A DNA stretch of 64,000 nucleotides from contig CP099650.1 in NCBI GenBank assembly GCA_024123915.1, forward strand, positions 124,001 to 188,000, in the 5' to 3' direction. Positions within the stretch are counted from its first letter, which is position 1; each line of letters begins with the position of its first letter. This DNA is from Oxalobacteraceae bacterium OTU3CAMAD1. Its GTDB lineage: Bacteria; Pseudomonadota; Gammaproteobacteria; Burkholderiales; Burkholderiaceae_D. The position numbers and the translations under genes were made by a program. A model generated the notes under the pieces. That model worked only from the letters and a program-made list of their open reading frames with translations, was not told the origin of the DNA and did not search any database. This document shows, piece after piece, positions 19,377-30,988 of the stretch.

Positions 19377-19395
19377 ATCCCCGGAGTCATGGCGT

Positions 19396-20832
19396 TCACC
19401 AGCCGAACTTGAGCTCCATGCCCAGGTAGTTGGCGCTGCCGCCTCCGGCCGCGCGCAGGCTGTCGCCGGCCTGGAAATGTACCGCTTCCAGCGACGCCGT
19501 CACGTTCGGGCTGACCACCCAGTCGGTGCGCAGCTGCGCGTAGGCGCCGGTCCAGCGGCCGCCCTGCCCCGCCGTGCGCGGCACGCCCGCCATGCTTTGC
19601 ACGTACACCGCGTCGCCGGTGGTCTGGCGCCATTGCAGGCCGACGGCCGTCGTTACGCTGAGCGCCTTCACCGGCTTGACCGTGACCGATGGTTTCAGGT
19701 GAATCAGGTTGCTGTAGCCGGTAAGGCCGGCCAGCGAGAAGTAGTAGCCGTTGGCGAACAGCGGATTGAAGGTCCCCAGCTTGCCGTCGCCGGCGTGCTT
19801 GTCGCCGGAGGCCATGTCGAACTGCACGCCCACGCGCGGCGTCCAGGGCGACGTGGCGAAGGTGTAGCCGGCGATCGAACCGATCGCCCACGACGACACG
19901 CGCTTCGCGCCCACCTGGCCGTTTTGCAGCATCCCCTCCACGTCCCAGTCGGCGTTGCCGGTCTTACCGTTGTAGCGCACGTCGTAGACATCCCGGCGCT
20001 CGTCGCCTTGCGCGTCGAGGAAGCGGGCGCCATCACGCCGGTAGCGCGAATAGTAGCCGGACAGGTCACCCGGCCCCAGTCCCTGCCGCTCCAGGCGTAT
20101 GCCGTTCAACGTGAGATGGCCGTTGGAGTAGTCGTCGAAGCTGTCGACGCTGCGGTTCTGCACCGGCTGCGTGACGTAGCCGATCAATCGCCACGGACCA
20201 TGCTCCCAGTTGGCCCAGAGGCCATCGAACGCCTGTCGCATATTCGGGCCGTCGCGCACGGCGATGAAACGCTGCAGGTCGAAGGCCATTTCCTGCCGTC
20301 CCGCGCGCACCTTGATGGCGCCATCGGCGGTGGGCACCACCACGGCCACGAACAGCTGCTCGACATCGAGCTTGTTCTTGTCCGGCGGTGCGATCGACTG
20401 CTTTTGATAGGCGCGCGCGTCGACCAGTTGGCCGAACACCTGCACATAGCTGCCGAGCCTCAGGTCCGCGTGCACATTGGCGCGCTGAATCACGTAGCCG
20501 TCGGATGGCGCGCTGCCGGCGCCGAACAGCGGCGTAGCAATGTGCTCATACCGCTCACGCAGGCCGCCACCGAGCGACAGGTAGGACAGGCCATCCGCGC
20601 CGAGCGGAATGTATTTCAGGCCGTCGAACGGCTGGCGCGGCAGACATGGCTCGGCCAGCACACCCCAGTTTTCGTTCCAGCGGTTGAAGTTGAGCGACGG
20701 GCGTTTGACGGCGCATGCCACCGGCGCCGAGGCATCCGCCGCTGGCGCCAACGTCTGCGCGCCGACTGCGCCGCCGACGACCAGCGCCAGCACGCCGCCG
20801 CAGCGGCGCAACGCCAGACTAGGGCGCGGCAT
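19396..20832 (-). CDS. Alginate-export-like outer-membrane porin
   Basis: 478 residues. A signal peptide (RPSLALRRCGGVLALVVGGAVGAQT) leads into a beta-strand-rich protein with the start LNFNRWNENWGVLAEPCLP and the GLRERYEHIATPLFG strand of the alginate export (AlgE-like) family. It ends in NYLGMELKFGW, with a terminal aromatic as in outer-membrane barrels. Related proteins in this family form anion-selective barrels, and not all carry alginate. The start at 20832 is favoured because the signal peptide begins there; it overlaps the stop of the upstream VOC gene by 14 bases, so the two are an operon. No alginate genes are nearby. Confidence 0.82.
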   Translation of the reverse strand: MPRPSLALRRCGGVLALVVGGAVGAQTLAPAADASAPVACAVKRPSLNFNRWNENWGVLAEPCLPRQPFDGLKYIPLGADGLSYLSLGGGLRERYEHIATPLFGAGSAPSDGYVIQRANVHADLRLGSYVQVFGQLVDARAYQKQSIAPPDKNKLDVEQLFVAVVVPTADGAIKVRAGRQEMAFDLQRFIAVRDGPNMRQAFDGLWANWEHGPWRLIGYVTQPVQNRSVDSFDDYSNGHLTLNGIRLERQGLGPGDLSGYYSRYRRDGARFLDAQGDERRDVYDVRYNGKTGNADWDVEGMLQNGQVGAKRVSSWAIGSIAGYTFATSPWTPRVGVQFDMASGDKHAGDGKLGTFNPLFANGYYFSLAGLTGYSNLIHLKPSVTVKPVKALSVTTAVGLQWRQTTGDAVYVQSMAGVPRTAGQGGRWTGAYAQLRTDWVVSPNVTASLEAVHFQAGDSLRAAGGGSANYLGMELKFGW

Positions 20833-21712
20833 CGTGGATCTCGCTGATATAGCCACCGGGGAACTGCAGCATCGCGCTGACGTTACCCTTGCTGGTCTTG
20901 TACGGCGGCGATAAAACAGTCACGCCATTGGCGGCCGCCTTGGTCAGGGTGGCCGCCATGTCGTCGACTTGATAGCCGGTGGTCTCACGGCCGAATGGGA
21001 ATGGCAGCTTGCCGTCGCTGACGAACACCGTCATCTTGCCGAACTTCGACGTCAAGTGCACGCGGCGAATCCGCTCGCCGGCGCGGCCGATCTCGCCGCC
21101 GTCGACCTGCTCGTCGCTGGCGACTTTGGCGTGCGCGAACTGCTTGAACTGGCCGATGAATTTGTCGGCCGACACGCGCGAGATGTACACGCGGTTGTCC
21201 GGTACCGAATGCAGCGGCGCGTACGACGGCGCCTTGGTGTGCCAGTACAACTGCATATTGACGCCGCCGGCCCATTGAATCAGCACATCCTTGCCGATCG
21301 GGTCGTCGAACGGTTCGACGGTGACGTCGGCGCCCGCCTCCACGGCCGCCTTGGTGGCGTCGTTGATGTCGGTGACCAGGTAGCCGGTGCGCTCGGTGCC
21401 GAAGCCGTACGGGATCGGCGTCTGGAAGGCGAACACCGACAGCATGCCCACAGGCGTTTGCACGTACTGCGACGCGGTCTTGCTCGGCGTCGGCGTGACG
21501 GTGAACACCGCGCGCGGCGAGGCCTTGCCGCCGAAGGTGTTGACGAAGCTGGTGACGAAGGCGTCGATGTCGGCGTTTTGCACGTACACGTGGGTGGTGT
21601 CGTACTGCGGCGCGACGGCGACGTCCGGCGCGGCCATGGCCAGCGCCGGCAGCGCCAACGAGAGGGCCATGGCGTACGAAGCAATGCGGGTGCGGATGGA
21701 ATGCGTTGTCAT
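20819..21712 (-). CDS. Exported glyoxalase/VOC-fold protein (two modules)
   Basis: 297 residues. A Sec signal peptide (about residues 1-27, ending ALAMAAP) precedes two VOC (glyoxalase-fold) modules: one starting around YVQNADIDAFVTSFVNTFGG, the second around RVYISRVSADKFIGQFKQF. Each ends in the paired strands typical of the fold (GTERTGYLVTDIND; GRETTGYQVDDMAA). VOC proteins act as lyases, dioxygenases or binding proteins; an exported tandem form is unusual. GGAG lies upstream of the ATG at 21712. It is co-transcribed with the porin and divergent from the TetR regulator. Confidence 0.78.
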   Translation of the reverse strand: MTTHSIRTRIASYAMALSLALPALAMAAPDVAVAPQYDTTHVYVQNADIDAFVTSFVNTFGGKASPRAVFTVTPTPSKTASQYVQTPVGMLSVFAFQTPIPYGFGTERTGYLVTDINDATKAAVEAGADVTVEPFDDPIGKDVLIQWAGGVNMQLYWHTKAPSYAPLHSVPDNRVYISRVSADKFIGQFKQFAHAKVASDEQVDGGEIGRAGERIRRVHLTSKFGKMTVFVSDGKLPFPFGRETTGYQVDDMAATLTKAAANGVTVLSPPYKTSKGNVSAMLQFPGGYISEIHDAAP

Positions 21713-21915
21713 GTGAGGCTCCGAAAAATAGCGACGGACCGGGGCGGTCCGACCACGGGAAAGCGGCGCTGTCGGCATCGACCGGGCCGGGATTCAGGTA
21801 TCGGCAGTGGCGCGCTGGCGCGACTACTGCAGATTCACTATACGCAAGGGGCATGCGAATTTGACCTCCCATCGGATCGGGTAGGTCCTATGCATTTCGT
21901 GTCGGCATGCACCGA

Positions 21916-21952
21916 TTGACAGCGGCCCAACACATGTATACGCTGTATACAT
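21916..21952 (+). promoter_or_regulatory. Promoter and palindromic operator overlapping the tetR start codon
   Basis: TTGACA at 21916-21921 and TACGCT at 21939-21944 are spaced by 17 bases, which would place the transcript start at about 21951, the A of the ATG. The perfect inverted repeat ATGTATAC-GCT-GTATACAT (21934-21952) covers the -10 box and the first two bases of the start codon. No Shine-Dalgarno sequence precedes the ATG. This reads as an autoregulatory TetR operator on a leaderless transcript. Confidence 0.6.
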
Positions 21953-22532
21953 GGCTGAGCAAAACACATCAAACAAGATCCTGGCCGCCGCCCGCGAGCT
22001 GCTGGAACGGGACGGCGCCGACGAGGTCAGCATGCGCCGCGTCGCCGACGCTGTCGGCATCACGCCCATGGCGATCTATCGCCACTTCGCCAATCGCGAG
22101 GCGCTGTTGAAGGCCGTCGCCGACGCGGCCTTTCTGGAGGTGGCACAGGAATGGTCCACACGCGCCCGGCACCCGGATCTGATGCACGCGTTGCGGCACT
22201 CCATGGAAAACTACCTCGACTATGCGCTGCGGCACCCGCATATGTTCGACTACAACTTCTCGGTGGCGCGCGACGACGCGCGCCGCTTCCCGGAAGACTT
22301 CCGCGCCCGCTGTTCGCCCACGCTCAATGTGGTGGCGGACATGCTGACCGACGCGATGCGGCAGGGACTGCTGCGCGAAAACGATCCGTGGGACATCGCC
22401 ATGACCTTGTGGGCGCAGGCGCACGGCCTGATCGCCCTGTACCGCGCAGGCCGCTTCAGCTACGACGAGGAACGGTTCCGCGCCTTCTATCTGCAATCCA
22501 TAGGAGTAGTGTTTGATGGCATCGTCCGCTAA
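21951..22532 (+). CDS. TetR family transcriptional regulator
   Basis: 193 residues. The N-terminal helix-turn-helix domain is clear (ILAAARELLERDGADEVSMR, then GITPMAIYRHFANREALLKAV), followed by a helical ligand-binding domain with no recognisable effector class. A perfect 19-bp palindrome overlaps its start codon, and the coding sequence lacks a ribosome-binding site, so autorepression of a leaderless message is likely. Its 3' end overlaps the start of the Lnt-like gene by 17 bases, making that gene its probable target; the divergent VOC/porin operon about 240 bases away may be another. Confidence 0.92.
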   Translation: MAEQNTSNKILAAARELLERDGADEVSMRRVADAVGITPMAIYRHFANREALLKAVADAAFLEVAQEWSTRARHPDLMHALRHSMENYLDYALRHPHMFDYNFSVARDDARRFPEDFRARCSPTLNVVADMLTDAMRQGLLRENDPWDIAMTLWAQAHGLIALYRAGRFSYDEERFRAFYLQSIGVVFDGIVR

Positions 22533-23931
22533 CCGCTCTGTCGTGTGGGCGGGCGCCGCCGCGACCATCCTGTCCGGCGCCGCCTGGTGGTTTGGCACGG
22601 GGCTGCATCCGCAAGCGTGGCTGACCTGGCTTGCGCCATTGCCGCTGTTGCTGCTCGCGCCGCGCATGCGCTGGCAGGAGGCGGCGCTGGCCGCACTATG
22701 CGCGGGCGCTTGCGCCGGTCTCAACCTGTGGCACTACCTGATCAATGTCATCGGACTGCCCCTGCCGGTGGGCGTGATCGCCGCCCTCGGGCCGGCCGTG
22801 ACGTTGGCGCTGGCCTTGCTGCTGTTTCGCCGGCTGTGGCTGTTGCGACGGTACGTGGCTGCGGCGGTGGCGTTTCCTTCGCTGTGGGTGGCGGTGGACT
22901 ACGTGTCGTTTCGTGGTTCGCCGCACGGCACCTTCGGCAGCCTGGCGTATAGCCAGTTGGACGTGCTGCCGTTCGTGCAGGTGGCCAGCTTGGCCGGTAT
23001 TTGGGGCGTTTCCTTTTTCCTGCTGCTTGGACCTGCGGCGCTCGCCATCGGACTGATGCCGGGGCCGGACCAGCGCCAGCGGCTGCTGGTAACAGGCGCG
23101 GCGTTCCTGCTGCTGGCGGCGGTGTTCGCATTCGGCTTCGCCCGCCTGCAGGCGCCGGCGACCGGCAGCATGCGCATCGGACTCGTCTCGATGCCGGGAA
23201 AACTGCGTCCGGCCGTCGATTCGGCTGAGGGGCAAGCCATGCTCGGGCGCTATCTGGCCGCCATCGATACCCTGGCGGCGCAGGGCGCGCAAGTGGTGGT
23301 GCTGCCGGAAACCGTGCTCGCCACGGACAAGGCGACGATTCCGGAATTTGCGGCCAGCGCGGCGCGCAACAAGCTGACGATCAACGCCGGCGTCGCCCTC
23401 AAGGATACCGCCCGGGGGCAGCGCAATAGCGCGCTGGCCTTCGTACCCGGTGCGGCGGGGCCGGTCGGCTACGCCAAGCACCATCTCATTCCAGGGTTTG
23501 AGGACCAATACCAGCCGGGCACGGACTACGCCATGCTCCCTGGTACGCGTACCGGGCTGGCGGTGTGCAAGGACATGGACTTCCACGACACCGCCCGCGC
23601 CTACTCGGACCGGGGCGCCAACTTGTTGCTGGTGCCGGCGTGGGACTTCGCGGCGGACGGACGCATGCACAGCCGCATGGCCGTCATGCGCGGCATCGAG
23701 AATGGATTCGCCATCGCGCGCGCCGCTCTGCGCGGCAACCTGACCTTGTCGGACGACCGTGGCCGTATCGTCGCCGAAACCTCGGATGAGCTTGGCGATG
23801 CGACCTTGATTGGCGAGGTAGCGTTGCATGATTCCCACACCTTGTACGCGCGCTGGGGCGACTGGTTCGCCTGGCTCTCCCTTGCCACGCTAGTCGCGGC
23901 GCTGGCCGTGTCACGCGGCAAGACCGCCTGA
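22516..23931 (+). CDS. Apolipoprotein N-acyltransferase-like membrane nitrilase
   Basis: 471 residues. About six transmembrane segments in residues 10-205 are followed by a periplasmic nitrilase domain. The three catalytic positions can be placed: Glu265 (VLPETVLAT), Lys321 (YAKHHLIP) and Cys351 (LAVCKDMDF). A GTFGSLAYSQ block and AGIWGVSFFLL helix match the Lnt layout. It is shorter than usual Lnt, and the sequence after the catalytic cysteine (CKDMDF) departs from the usual CYE. It may therefore be a second, specialised acyltransferase rather than the housekeeping enzyme, especially as it sits under a TetR regulator. GGAG lies nine bases before the ATG; a TTG three bases upstream is possible. 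Confidence 0.8.
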   Translation: MASSANRSVVWAGAAATILSGAAWWFGTGLHPQAWLTWLAPLPLLLLAPRMRWQEAALAALCAGACAGLNLWHYLINVIGLPLPVGVIAALGPAVTLALALLLFRRLWLLRRYVAAAVAFPSLWVAVDYVSFRGSPHGTFGSLAYSQLDVLPFVQVASLAGIWGVSFFLLLGPAALAIGLMPGPDQRQRLLVTGAAFLLLAAVFAFGFARLQAPATGSMRIGLVSMPGKLRPAVDSAEGQAMLGRYLAAIDTLAAQGAQVVVLPETVLATDKATIPEFAASAARNKLTINAGVALKDTARGQRNSALAFVPGAAGPVGYAKHHLIPGFEDQYQPGTDYAMLPGTRTGLAVCKDMDFHDTARAYSDRGANLLLVPAWDFAADGRMHSRMAVMRGIENGFAIARAALRGNLTLSDDRGRIVAETSDELGDATLIGEVALHDSHTLYARWGDWFAWLSLATLVAALAVSRGKTA

Positions 23932-24055
23932 TTCCACAAGGCATTCCTCCACACATTGCCAACACAAGGCACCCGCGCACACGGTGATATAGCGTACAGA
24001 ACAGCTCGCCGCGACGTTGCAAACTCGACCTCAAACTCACCACAAGAGGCGAAAC

Positions 24056-25852
24056 ATGCGACACAAGTTTGCCGGCGCGGCACCTGCCATCGTCGGCGGC
24101 CTGCTAATGGCCTACTCCGGCTTTTCCCATGCTCAACAAGGCGACGGCACGCGCGTTGCGATCGCCGCCGCCATCGTCAAACCCGACAAGGTCGAGGCGA
24201 CGCCCGAGCGCATCGCCGCCATCAAGGCGCCGGCGGGCTTTACGGTGACGGCCTTCGCCACCGGGCTGAAAAATATCCGCATCGTCGCCGTTGCCCCCGA
24301 CGGCACCATCTACGTCAGCCGGCGCGACCAGGGCGACGTATTAATGCTCAAGGACGCCAACGGCGACGGAAAAGCCGACGGCCCGCCGGTCACCGTGGCC
24401 AACCGCGCCGGCGCGCACGGTCTGGCGATCCGCGACGGCAAGCTCTACCTGGCCACCGTGAAGGAGGTCTTCGTCGCCGACATCCTCGCCGACGGCAAGC
24501 TTTCTCCGTTGAAGTTGATCATCGGCGATCTGCCGGACTCGGGCCAGCATCCCAACCGCACGCTGGCCTTCGGGCCGGACGGCATGTTGTATATCAGCGC
24601 GGGCTCGACCTGTAACGTCTGCAACGAGAGCAATCCGGAAAACGCCACCCTGCTGCGCGCCAGCCCGGACGGCAAGCAGCGCACCATCTTCGCTTCGGGG
24701 CTACGCAACACCATCGGCTTCGACTGGCACCCGCGCACCGGCGAACTGTGGGGTCCCGACCACGGCATCGACTTCCTCGGCGACGACGACCAGCCCGAAG
24801 AGCTGAACAAGCTGGAACTGGGCAAACAGTACGGCTGGCCGCACGTCTATGCCGACGGCAAGATCTACCCGCAAAGCACGCCTGTTGGCGATATCACCAA
24901 GCCAGAGTGGAAGGCGCGCAGCGAGCCGATGGTGCTCGGCTACACCGCCCATGCGGCGCCGATGCAAATGCTGTTCTATCGCGGCAGCAATTTCCCGTCC
25001 GAGTACCAGGGGGACGCCTTCGTCACCATGCGCGGCTCATGGAACCGCAGCGCCCCTTCCGGCTACGAAGTGGTCCGGATCAGGTTTGCCGACAGTCAGC
25101 CCAAGTCGATCGAACCGTTTGTGACCGGCTTCCTGACGGACGGCGGAAAGACCCACATCGCGCGTCCGGTCGGCTTGGCTATGGCCAAGGATGGTTCCTT
25201 GCTGATGGCCGACGACGCCAACGGTGTGCTCTATCGCATTGCCTACTCGGGCCAGGATAAGGGATCGGCCCCGCTTCCGCCGCCGCCGGCCGGTCCGATG
25301 CAACAGCAGGCGCAGAAGGGGAACAATGTACCCCTCGCGCTGACACGCGCGCCATCCAAGGGCGACGCGAAACTTTCGGTGCGCAGCCCCGCATTCGCCG
25401 GCGGCGCGCCGATGGCCGCCAAGTACAGCGAATACGCCGACGGCGTGTCGCCGCCGCTGACGTGGGCCGCCGTCGAGGGCGCCAAGTCCTACGTCGTCAT
25501 CGCCGAAGACCCCGACGCGCCGCAAAAACCGTTCGTGCATTGGCTGGCATGGAATATTCCGGCGTCGGTCACCACCCTGCCGGAAGGGTTGCAGGAGCAG
25601 CCCCGCCTGACCGCGCCGGAAGGCGTGCTCCAGGGCAGGAACACGCGCGGTTCGCTCGGCTACTACGGGCCCCGTCCGCCGGTCGGCGATCCGGCGCACC
25701 ACTATCACTTCCAGATATTCGCGCTCGATACGACGCTGACGCTGCCGTTCGGCGCGGATCGCGACCAACTGCTGCAAGCGATCCAGGGCCACGTTCTGGC
25801 CAAGGGCGAAGTGGTAGGCCGCTATGCACAGTCGCAACAACCACCGAAGTAA
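24056..25852 (+). CDS. PQQ-type sugar dehydrogenase fused to a PEBP (YbhB-like) domain
   Basis: 598 residues. A signal peptide (about 1-27, ending FSHAQQ) sends it to the periplasm. Residues 50-405 form the six-bladed propeller of the sorbosone/glucose dehydrogenase (GSDH) family, with DGTIYVSRRDQGDV, GLRNTIGFDWHPRTGELWGPDHG and LEQ/GKQYGWPH blocks. After a proline-rich linker (PLPPPPAGPMQQQ, about 405-420) comes a phosphatidylethanolamine-binding-protein domain (about 435-598) with YADGVSPPLTW, AEDPDAP, HWLAWNIP and GYYGPRPPVGDPAHHYHF, the ligand-pocket motifs of YbhB/YbcL. The fusion is in one uninterrupted frame. The linked DUF4142 gene begins 24 bases later. The role of the PEBP half is unknown. 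Confidence 0.88.
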   Translation: MRHKFAGAAPAIVGGLLMAYSGFSHAQQGDGTRVAIAAAIVKPDKVEATPERIAAIKAPAGFTVTAFATGLKNIRIVAVAPDGTIYVSRRDQGDVLMLKDANGDGKADGPPVTVANRAGAHGLAIRDGKLYLATVKEVFVADILADGKLSPLKLIIGDLPDSGQHPNRTLAFGPDGMLYISAGSTCNVCNESNPENATLLRASPDGKQRTIFASGLRNTIGFDWHPRTGELWGPDHGIDFLGDDDQPEELNKLELGKQYGWPHVYADGKIYPQSTPVGDITKPEWKARSEPMVLGYTAHAAPMQMLFYRGSNFPSEYQGDAFVTMRGSWNRSAPSGYEVVRIRFADSQPKSIEPFVTGFLTDGGKTHIARPVGLAMAKDGSLLMADDANGVLYRIAYSGQDKGSAPLPPPPAGPMQQQAQKGNNVPLALTRAPSKGDAKLSVRSPAFAGGAPMAAKYSEYADGVSPPLTWAAVEGAKSYVVIAEDPDAPQKPFVHWLAWNIPASVTTLPEGLQEQPRLTAPEGVLQGRNTRGSLGYYGPRPPVGDPAHHYHFQIFALDTTLTLPFGADRDQLLQAIQGHVLAKGEVVGRYAQSQQPPK

Positions 25853-25875
25853 CCCCCCCACTGACAGGAGACACC

Positions 25876-26385
25876 ATGAAAACTACGCAATTTCTGACCG
25901 CATTGACCCTGGGCATCGCCTTCGCCCATTCCGCCTCCGCCCAGACGGTATCGAAAGCCGACACCGACCGCTTGAACGCCATCGCGCAAGCCAATATCGC
26001 CGAAATCGAAACGGGCAAGATCGCGCTGGAAAAGTCCACCAATGCCGACGTCAAGCAATTCGCGCAGGCAATGATCGACGACCACACCAAAGGCCTCGAG
26101 GAAACCAAGAAGGTGGCCGCCGCTAAGAAGCTGACCTTGCCGACGGAGCCCGATGCCGAGCATAAAAAGATGGCCGAAAAACTCAAAACCCTGTCCGGCG
26201 CCGCCTTCGACAAGGAATACGTGACCAAGGCCGGCGTTGCCGACCATGCGAAGGTGCACGCCGCGCTGAAACAGGACATCGCCAAGGCCCAGGACGCGGA
26301 CGTGAAGGCTCTGGCGACGAAGCTTGAGCCGACCGTTGCGCATCATGGCGAGATGGCCAAAAAGCTCAACGCCGCGATCAAATAA
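25876..26385 (+). CDS. DUF4142 periplasmic protein
   Basis: 169 residues with a signal peptide (ending SASAQ near residue 23) and a four-helix ferritin-like body of the DUF4142 family: NIAEIETGKIALEKS, VKQFAQAMIDDHT, and KHAKVH/VADHAKVHAAL helices near the C-terminus. The function of this family is not established; members are often stress-linked exported proteins. An AGGAG box lies seven bases before the ATG, and the gene follows the dehydrogenase fusion closely, so they form a two-gene operon. Confidence 0.88.
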   Translation: MKTTQFLTALTLGIAFAHSASAQTVSKADTDRLNAIAQANIAEIETGKIALEKSTNADVKQFAQAMIDDHTKGLEETKKVAAAKKLTLPTEPDAEHKKMAEKLKTLSGAAFDKEYVTKAGVADHAKVHAALKQDIAKAQDADVKALATKLEPTVAHHGEMAKKLNAAIK

Positions 26386-26535
26386 GCGCGCGCTTTGAGC
26401 CATCCTGCGGCGCAGCGGCGGGTGTCGCCGATCTGGAGTACGGGACAGGGATGCAGGCGGGTTAGAATAAAAGCAATGTAACTGTCGCCGATATTCAAAT
26501 CAGCCACGGCATCCTGAAAGGTACACTCCCGATCC

Positions 26536-27075
26536 ATGAACGATATCGCTCCCCGCAGGACGCTGCACATCGCAAAAAAGCTGATGTCGCTACTCGGTAA
26601 GTTCCAGATCACCGATGACGACGACAACATCCTCTATGAGTGCAGCGCGCAATGGGGATGGCTCAGGCGTCCGTGGCGCCTCACGCGGAACGGCGTCGAA
26701 GTGGCCGTCGTCACGCAAAAGCTGTGGTCGTTGGTGCCGAAGTGGACGGTCGAAACTGGCGAGGAGAGCTTCCGACTGCGGGGCAAGTTCTGGAGCTGGC
26801 GGCGTCATATCACCGTTCAAGGCGGCCGGTTCGACGGGGCGGAGCTAAAAGGCGGTCTGTTCGATATGAATTTCGAACTTTCCTGGCGCGGGCAGGCACT
26901 GGCCAGGGCCGAGGCCAAGATACTCACGCTGAGGACAAGGCACAGCATCGAACTGTTGGATGGCTCGCCCCACGCGGAGCTTCTTACCGCTATCCTGATG
27001 ACCACGCTGATGATGCAGAAAGGCGAGGAAAACCACATGAGCGGCGCGGGGCCGGATCACAATCCCTCGATCTAG
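26536..27075 (+). CDS. LURP-one-related (LOR/tubby-fold) protein
   Basis: 179 residues. The pattern of alternating strands, LLGKFQITDDDDNILYECS, then RPWRLTRNGVEVAVVTQKLW and SLVPKWTVETGEE, is the LOR fold known from bacterial YxjI and plant LURP1, structurally similar to scramblases and tubby proteins. A C-terminal hydrophobic helix near residues 145-160 (LLTAILMTTLMMQ) resembles the buried or membrane-facing helix of that fold. Function in bacteria is undefined. It stands alone, with about 150 bases of unremarkable sequence upstream. Confidence 0.75.
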   Translation: MNDIAPRRTLHIAKKLMSLLGKFQITDDDDNILYECSAQWGWLRRPWRLTRNGVEVAVVTQKLWSLVPKWTVETGEESFRLRGKFWSWRRHITVQGGRFDGAELKGGLFDMNFELSWRGQALARAEAKILTLRTRHSIELLDGSPHAELLTAILMTTLMMQKGEENHMSGAGPDHNPSI

Positions 27076-27176
27076 CGGCAGGGCGGTTACCATGGCATGA
27101 TGGCATCCCTCCTTTATAGACAATTATAGAGGAACTATAGACCGATTATTTCTGTTTTCACTTGTGATACGCGCGT

Positions 27177-27211
27177 AAAAACGCCCCGCAAATCAAAGAC
27201 TTGCAGGGCGT
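27177..27211 (-). terminator. Rho-independent terminator of ssb
   Basis: On the minus strand, ACGCCCTGCAA pairs with TTGCGGGGCGT (one G:T-type mismatch) around a 9-base loop, followed by TTTT. It starts 26 bases after the ssb stop. Confidence 0.85.
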
Positions 27212-27236
27212 CGGTGCTTATTGCCAAGGTCGGGCT

Positions 27237-27737
27237 TTAGAACGGAATGTCGTCATCCATATCCGAGAAGTTCGGCGCCGGCTTCGGTGCCGGACGTGGC
27301 GCCGGAGGGGCCATTTGCGGACGCGGAGCCGGAGCCTGACGCTGCGGCGGAGCCGATTCGTAGCCGCCGCCATCATCCATGCCGCCGCCATCGCCCATGC
27401 CTTGACGGCCTCCCAGCATTTGCATCTGCTCGGCGATGATGTCGGTCGCGTATTTCTCTACGCCGTCCTTGTCGGTATATTTGCGGGTCTGCAGGCGGCC
27501 TTCAACGTAGACCGACGAACCCTTCTTCAGATACTGGCCGACGATTTCCGCCAGGCGGCCGAAGAACGAGATGCGGTGCCACTCGGTTTGCTCTTTCTGC
27601 TCGCCGGTGTTGCGGTCCTTCGATTTGTACGATGTCGCCACGGCAATGTTGGCGATCGCGTCACCGCTAGGCATGTAGCGAATTTCCGGATCGCGACCCA
27701 GATTGCCGACGATGATGACTTTGTTGACTGATGCCAT
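27237..27737 (-). CDS. ssb: Single-stranded DNA-binding protein SSB
   Basis: 166 residues. The OB-fold domain (about 1-110) opens [20 protein letters not shown] and includes [21 protein letters not shown] and [18 protein letters not shown] glycine/proline-rich linker follows, and the protein ends in the acidic tip DMDDDIPF that recruits replication and repair partners. It lies divergent from uvrA, with 391 bases between starts. Pairing of ssb and uvrA back to back is a common proteobacterial arrangement. Confidence 0.98.
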   Translation of the reverse strand: MASVNKVIIVGNLGRDPEIRYMPSGDAIANIAVATSYKSKDRNTGEQKEQTEWHRISFFGRLAEIVGQYLKKGSSVYVEGRLQTRKYTDKDGVEKYATDIIAEQMQMLGGRQGMGDGGGMDDGGGYESAPPQRQAPAPRPQMAPPAPRPAPKPAPNFSDMDDDIPF

Positions 27738-27848
27738 TTATAAAACTCCTGAGTAACGACGGCCGCGCTTTGCGGGCTGTTTAGGGAATGCTAAACGCGG
27801 ATTATAGCATCGCGCGGTGGGCAAAATCCGGCGTCCGTGGCGGCTCGT

Positions 27849-27952
27849 GGCCGAGTACGGCGTGCCGCCTCTTAAGTCCTCCGGAAGGAGGACGCTCCTT
27901 CGATGTGCCCCCGGGCGGTTAGCGGGCATCGCCCGCTAATCCGCCCTACGTG
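27849..27952. repeat. Degenerate copy of the dispersed palindromic element, copy 3
   Basis: The ends fit the family (GTGGCCGAGTACGGCGTGCCGCC on the left, CGCTAATCCGCCCTACGTGG on the right), but the middle is replaced by CTTAAGTCCTCCGGAAGGAGGACG and AGCGGGCATCGCCCGCT hairpins. It occupies much of the 391-base ssb-uvrA gap; the rest of that gap holds the uvrA promoter. Confidence 0.7.
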
Positions 27953-27999
27953 GTTCAACGAACCCTCGCACGATGCGGTCGGTGAATTCTGACTGCACG

Positions 28000-28036
28000 T
28001 TGAAACAGCGCAAGAAAATACTGGTATTATATACAG
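28000..28036 (+). promoter_or_regulatory. LexA (SOS) box and promoter of uvrA
   Basis: CTG-N10-CAG at 28021-28036, with an AT-only middle apart from one G (GTATTATATA), matches the LexA operator consensus. A TTGAAA at 28000-28005 could be the -35 box, and the -10 box (TATTAT/TATATA) lies inside the operator, so LexA binding would block RNA polymerase. It lies about 93 bases upstream of the uvrA ATG. Confidence 0.8.
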
Positions 28037-28128
28037 TGTCAAGGCCGGCACGTTCGATGCACATCAAGCCCGGCGCATGTATATCCAAACCCGGCTATAG
28101 TTACGGGTTGACTCTAAAGGCCAAATCA

Positions 28129-30975
<2,847 letters not shown>

Positions 30976-30988
30976 TCAGTACTAAACC

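Noticed and set aside
26386..26535. Small RNA or terminator between the DUF4142 and LOR genes
   Set aside because: Only weak GC-rich pairings without a T tract were seen.
27973..28128. Longer UvrA start 52 codons upstream
   Set aside because: It would run through the LexA box and promoter, and the family begins at the ATG at 28129.
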